A program made the position numbers and the translations under genes. A stretch of DNA of 6,929 nucleotides from Gammaproteobacteria bacterium (GTDB lineage: Bacteria; Pseudomonadota; Gammaproteobacteria; Enterobacterales; Kangiellaceae), in the NCBI GenBank assembly GCA_002401655.1, contig NVTT01000041.1:20559-27487 (forward strand), read 5' to 3'. Under the pieces are notes generated by a model. The model ran no database searches. It saw only the letters and a list, made by a program, of their open reading frames with translations, and was not told the DNA's origin. Below, in pieces: positions 3,934-6,929 of the stretch (positions within the stretch are counted from its first letter, which is position 1; each line of letters opens with the position of its first letter).

Positions 3934-5136
3934 ATGATTAACGAAGCCAATAAAGAGAGCATCAACCAAGCTAATATTTCTAAAATATTAGAATGTCATG
4001 AATGCGCTCTTGAGGTTACTATTCCGCAATTAAGGGAAGGGCAAAAAGCACAATGCCCTCGTTGCGGTTTTATTATTACAGCAATGCATTTTAATTCAAT
4101 TGAGCGGATATTGGCATTTTCAATAACGGCTCTGATCTTTTTGTTAGCCTCATTACCTTTCGATTTTTTATCTTTCCAATCTAACGGCTTAGAAAATAAA
4201 TTTAGTATTATTTCTAGTTTCAATGTCTTGATCGAAAGTCATTACACTGTACTTGCTATTTTACAGTTGTTTACTATTTTTATTATCCCAACAACTTTAC
4301 TTGTATTATTAATCATATTATTAGTGCCATTAAGAAAGGGGCGCTATCCTAATAAAGGACATGGGTTACTCAAAATAATATTTAAATTGATGCCGTGGTG
4401 TATGGTCGAAATATTTTTGGTTGGCGCATTGGTTAGTTTAGTGAAAATCATTGGTATAGCTGATGTTCAACTAGGACCTTCTTTTTATGCATTTATCTTT
4501 TTTTCTATGAGTATGACAAGTGCTTTACTTCATGTTGATAAAGTGTGTCTTACGGAGCTACTACGACTAGTAGATGTTAAGACATTAAAGAAAATTAATA
4601 TTCATGATAAAACGCTAACCAATAAACGGTTAAGTATACAAACTACGTGGGCACTAATCATTACTTCGGTGGTTTTATATATTCCCGCAAATCTTTTACC
4701 AATAATGAATACCCGATTATTTGGGCAAGATGATCCCAGTACAATTTTGGGTGGCGTCATTTTACTTTGGGGCATGGGTTCTTATCCCATAGCTCTAATT
4801 ATTTTTATCGCTAGCGTTGCTGTACCGGTGACTAAAATACTAGCGTTAGCTTGGTTAAATTATAGTGTACAATCAGAGAGAACTAATATGACGACTGAGC
4901 GGATTAAACTTTACCGAATAGCAGAGTTTGTTGGGCGTTGGTCGATGGTGGATGTTTTTGTTGTGATCATTTTAGCTAGCTTAATTCAGTTAGGAAATAC
5001 CATCAGTATTGTTCCTGGATCCGCAACCATCGCTTTCTCAGGTGTTGTGATAGTGACAATGTTAGCCGCTATGAGTTTTGAACCTCATTTAATTTGGAAG
5101 CATTCAAAAAATTATGACAAACAAAATGAACAGTAA
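3934..5136 (+). CDS. pqiA: PqiA-family intermembrane transport membrane protein
   Basis: This 400-residue inner-membrane protein is built from two PqiA domains. The N-terminus has a zinc ribbon, CHEC (21-24) and CPRC (41-44). Four hydrophobic segments follow (about 57-77, 102-128, 150-175, 183-199). After a linker (206-237) the second domain holds further membrane segments and the family motifs LPANLLPIM, ILGGVILLW and EFVGRWSMVDVFV. PqiA is the partner of the periplasmic MCE protein PqiB in the Pqi system, which supports envelope integrity and probably lipid movement. E. coli PqiA has a second Cys4 ribbon in the linker; here the linker has no CxxC, only Cys205 at its edge. The gene overlaps pqiB by 23 bases. 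The Shine-Dalgarno site (GGAA, 3917-3920) is weak and distant. Confidence 0.95.
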   Translation: MINEANKESINQANISKILECHECALEVTIPQLREGQKAQCPRCGFIITAMHFNSIERILAFSITALIFLLASLPFDFLSFQSNGLENKFSIISSFNVLIESHYTVLAILQLFTIFIIPTTLLVLLIILLVPLRKGRYPNKGHGLLKIIFKLMPWCMVEIFLVGALVSLVKIIGIADVQLGPSFYAFIFFSMSMTSALLHVDKVCLTELLRLVDVKTLKKINIHDKTLTNKRLSIQTTWALIITSVVLYIPANLLPIMNTRLFGQDDPSTILGGVILLWGMGSYPIALIIFIASVAVPVTKILALAWLNYSVQSERTNMTTERIKLYRIAEFVGRWSMVDVFVVIILASLIQLGNTISIVPGSATIAFSGVVIVTMLAAMSFEPHLIWKHSKNYDKQNEQ

Positions 5137-6817
5137 AGAATCTGATAGTAATAAATCTAACATTATTGAATCATCGGTCGAAGCAAATGTTCAGCCAATG
5201 AAATCTATTTCATCGATTTGGTTTGTGCCTGTTATTGCGGTATTTATTGGGCTTTGGATGGTGTATTACCAATGGAGTATTGAAGGGCCAGAAATCACGA
5301 TTGAGTTTAGCACTGCTGAAGGCTTGGTCGCGGGTAAAACTAAGATTAAATCTCGTAACGTTGATATTGGTGAAGTTAGTAGTATTGTTTTAAATGAAAA
5401 ATCGGACGGTGTTTTAGTCACGGCGCGAATGACAAAGTCGGCCGAAAAATTAATCGTTGAAGACAGTAAGTTTTGGGTAGTATCACCACAAATAACGCTT
5501 ACGGGAATATCTGGGCTGAGTACTTTAGTTTCGGGTGAGTATATTGCAATTGCGCCAGGTAAGTCATCTAAAGAGGAAACAAGTTTTATTGGTTTAAACG
5601 ATCCCCCGGTGACGCCCGCGGACACTCCGGGTTTGCATATCACTTTGAATAGCAAAGATCAGTTTGCATACTCTAAAGGCGATCCGATTATTTATAAGGG
5701 ATTAACTGTTGGTCAGTTTGAAGATATACATTTCAATTTTTATGAACGAGTTGTCTATTACAATGCATTTATAAAAGCGCCGTACCATGAATTAGTGACC
5801 AGCAATACCAAGTTCTGGGATATCAGTGGATTACGTATAGACTTAAATGCCGATGGACTCTCGGTAAATACCGGTAATGTGCAATCGATGATCACAAATG
5901 GCGTTACTTTTGGTATTCCGACAGGATTGGACATTGGAGAATCAATTACCGAAAGGGCTTATTTTGATATTTATCCTAACTATGAAACAGCAGATGATGA
6001 ACGTTATAAAGAATCGGTTAAATTTATCCTTTTAATCAGTGACACGATCAGAGGTTTGAAAGTTGGCGCGCCGGTTGAATATCGCGGTGTACTCATTGGT
6101 AAAGTTCTTTCAACCAATATGCTACCCAATACTGCGCCAGACGAAATGTTGAAAAATGAAATTAAAATCCCCGTTTTAATTGGCTTACAGCCAGGAAGAG
6201 TAGGATTGCCAGATAATCAAGAAGGCGTAGAGAGAATGACTCAGCAAAACAGGTATTGGGTGAAAGGTGGTTTAAAAGCCATGTTACGCTCTGGTAATTT
6301 ATTAACGGGAAGTTTATTTGTTGATCTACAACATTTTAATGATCAACCAGTAGAAGAAATAGAAACGTTTGCTAATTTCCCAGTGATGCCAACTATAACC
6401 AATGAGTTTTCGAAAATTACCGAAAAAGCCGGCGAGTTCGTCGATAGTTTGAATAAACTTCCGTTAGATAACCTTTCTAAAAATGCGAATCAACTTTTTA
6501 ATGAATTTACACAAACAGCAAAAGAGTTACAAAGTATTAGTAAGAGTTTAGATAAGTTATTAGTTAGCGCTAACAATGAGAAGTTAGGCGAACAATTATC
6601 AAAAGCTTTACAAGGCATCTCTACTTTGACTAACGATTTTTCGTCAGGCTCTAAAGGCCATAAAGATATACGTAAAACTCTTAAGGCACTAACTGATACC
6701 ATGCAAGAACTGAGTCCTTTATTGAATCAATTAAATCGTCAACCCAATGGATTAATCTTTAATTCGGGACAAACTGACATAATAGAGCCGAAAAAACATA
6801 CGGGAGAAAAGAATTGA
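5114..6817 (+). CDS. pqiB: PqiB, three-MCE-domain periplasm-spanning protein
   Basis: The 567-residue protein has a polar cytoplasmic N-terminus (1-30), one membrane anchor (about 33-52, beginning ISSIWFVPVIAVFIG) and three MCE domains. These start near residues 57 (GPEITIEFSTAEGLVAGKT), 170 (GLHITLNSKDQFAYSKGDP) and 300 (VKFILLISDTIRGLKVGAP). A long heptad-rich helical tail follows (about 429-545). In E. coli (546 residues) PqiB forms a hexamer whose stacked MCE rings and coiled-coil needle bridge the periplasm for lipid transport. Length and order match. The ATG at 5114 lies within the end of pqiA, with GGAAG at 5096-5100; a second ATG at 5126 is possible. The C-terminus is complete, but the expected pqiC partner downstream appears broken. 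Confidence 0.95.
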   Translation: MTNKMNSKESDSNKSNIIESSVEANVQPMKSISSIWFVPVIAVFIGLWMVYYQWSIEGPEITIEFSTAEGLVAGKTKIKSRNVDIGEVSSIVLNEKSDGVLVTARMTKSAEKLIVEDSKFWVVSPQITLTGISGLSTLVSGEYIAIAPGKSSKEETSFIGLNDPPVTPADTPGLHITLNSKDQFAYSKGDPIIYKGLTVGQFEDIHFNFYERVVYYNAFIKAPYHELVTSNTKFWDISGLRIDLNADGLSVNTGNVQSMITNGVTFGIPTGLDIGESITERAYFDIYPNYETADDERYKESVKFILLISDTIRGLKVGAPVEYRGVLIGKVLSTNMLPNTAPDEMLKNEIKIPVLIGLQPGRVGLPDNQEGVERMTQQNRYWVKGGLKAMLRSGNLLTGSLFVDLQHFNDQPVEEIETFANFPVMPTITNEFSKITEKAGEFVDSLNKLPLDNLSKNANQLFNEFTQTAKELQSISKSLDKLLVSANNEKLGEQLSKALQGISTLTNDFSSGSKGHKDIRKTLKALTDTMQELSPLLNQLNRQPNGLIFNSGQTDIIEPKKHTGEKN

Positions 6818-6840
6818 GATTAGTTAATCTTATTTATTAA
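6814..6840 (+). pseudogene. pqiC: Probable start of pqiC, cut off after eight codons
   Basis: A TTG at 6814 overlaps the pqiB TGA stop (TTGA), with a strong GGGAG at 6802-6806 placed 7 bases upstream. This is the classic geometry of a coupled downstream gene. The frame reads MRLVNLIY, like the basic-then-hydrophobic beginning of a lipoprotein signal peptide, and stops at TAA 6838-6840. In E. coli the outer-membrane lipoprotein gene pqiC follows pqiB directly. From about 6841 the DNA becomes hairpin-rich and IS-like. I infer that an insertion removed or displaced the rest of pqiC. With only eight codons, homology cannot be proven. Confidence 0.45.
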
Positions 6841-6929
6841 ACATTAAAACCACGTCCTGAGGACGTGGAGCAGGTTCGAGGCTATGGCCTTAAGAACCGA
6901 AGACTCTGCTCATGTAGTCTAAGTAATTG
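6841..6929 (-). mobile_element. Hairpin-rich right end resembling an IS200/IS605 (TnpB) element
   Basis: Three inverted repeats follow one another. CCACGTCC/GGACGTGG (6850-6857, 6861-6868) has a 3-base loop. GGTTC-AGGC/GCCT-GAACC (6873-6898) has small internal bulges. AGACT/AGTCT (6901-6905, 6916-6920) has a 10-base loop. Read on the minus strand, the perfect stem with a TCA loop comes last, as at the right end of IS200/IS605 elements, where the same DNA forms the transposase hairpin and the 3' part of the TnpB omega RNA. The rest, including any tnpB, would lie beyond the right edge. Lack of a T-run after the first stem on the plus strand argues against an ordinary pqi terminator. No coding end of TnpB could be confirmed. 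Confidence 0.45.

Noticed and set aside
5266..5655. 129-residue open frame antisense to pqiB
   Set aside because: It mirrors the first MCE domain coding sequence and has no recognisable domain or ribosome site.
6850..6868. Perfect stem after pqiB as an intrinsic terminator of the pqi operon
   Set aside because: No T-run follows on the plus strand, and two more hairpins come directly after. An IS-type end explains the set better. On the minus strand a TTTT does follow, so weak terminator function for the opposite strand cannot be excluded.

Overview
The window is AT-rich DNA that looks like a gammaproteobacterial chromosome, probably from a marine or Alteromonadales/Vibrio-like genus. The basis is the combination of an intact pqiAB paraquat-inducible/MCE locus, a LysR-pirin divergon, a CybB-type cytochrome b561, superintegron-style toxin-antitoxin cassettes and an IS200/IS605-like end. 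Genus assignment is inference only.

Layout. (1) 1-258, minus: N-terminal part of a cytochrome b561, running off the left edge. (2) 259-656: no intact gene. It holds a candidate promoter and LysR-type operator for the cytochrome gene, a decayed 3' fragment of a LysR gene (377-493), and the candidate left boundary of an integron-like gene cassette at 601/602. (3) 657-1131, plus: a BrnT-family toxin with an overlapping ribbon-helix-helix antitoxin. An attC-like site (about 1137-1237) follows within a few bases. (4) 1240-1765, minus: a YefM-YoeB toxin-antitoxin operon with its own promoter and palindromic operator. (5) 1860-2768, minus: an intact LysR regulator, divergent from (6) 2967-3845, plus: a pirin. 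(7) 3934-6817, plus: pqiA and pqiB, overlapping. (8) 6814-6840: a TTG start translationally coupled to the pqiB stop looks like the first codons of pqiC. It hits a stop after eight codons, where a stretch with three consecutive hairpins begins (6850-6920), resembling an IS200/IS605 (TnpB/omega-RNA) right end lying on the minus strand.

How the parts fit. The LysR protein probably controls itself, pirin and the cytochrome b561 gene. A 23-bp dyad over its own -10 region recurs in recognisable form (15 of 17 core bases) just upstream of the cytochrome promoter. The LysR 3' end is duplicated in direct orientation on the far side of the two toxin-antitoxin modules. This suggests an original order of cytochrome b561 - LysR - pirin, with a toxin-antitoxin island inserted between the cytochrome gene and LysR. 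PqiA (membrane protein) and PqiB (periplasm-spanning MCE needle) belong to the envelope lipid-transport/stress system, normally completed by the lipoprotein PqiC, which appears to be interrupted here.

I found no wholly undescribed system. The strongest non-routine signals are the integron-type cassette architecture of the brnT module, the shared LysR operator, the LysR-tail duplication around the toxin-antitoxin island, and the apparent pqiC disruption.
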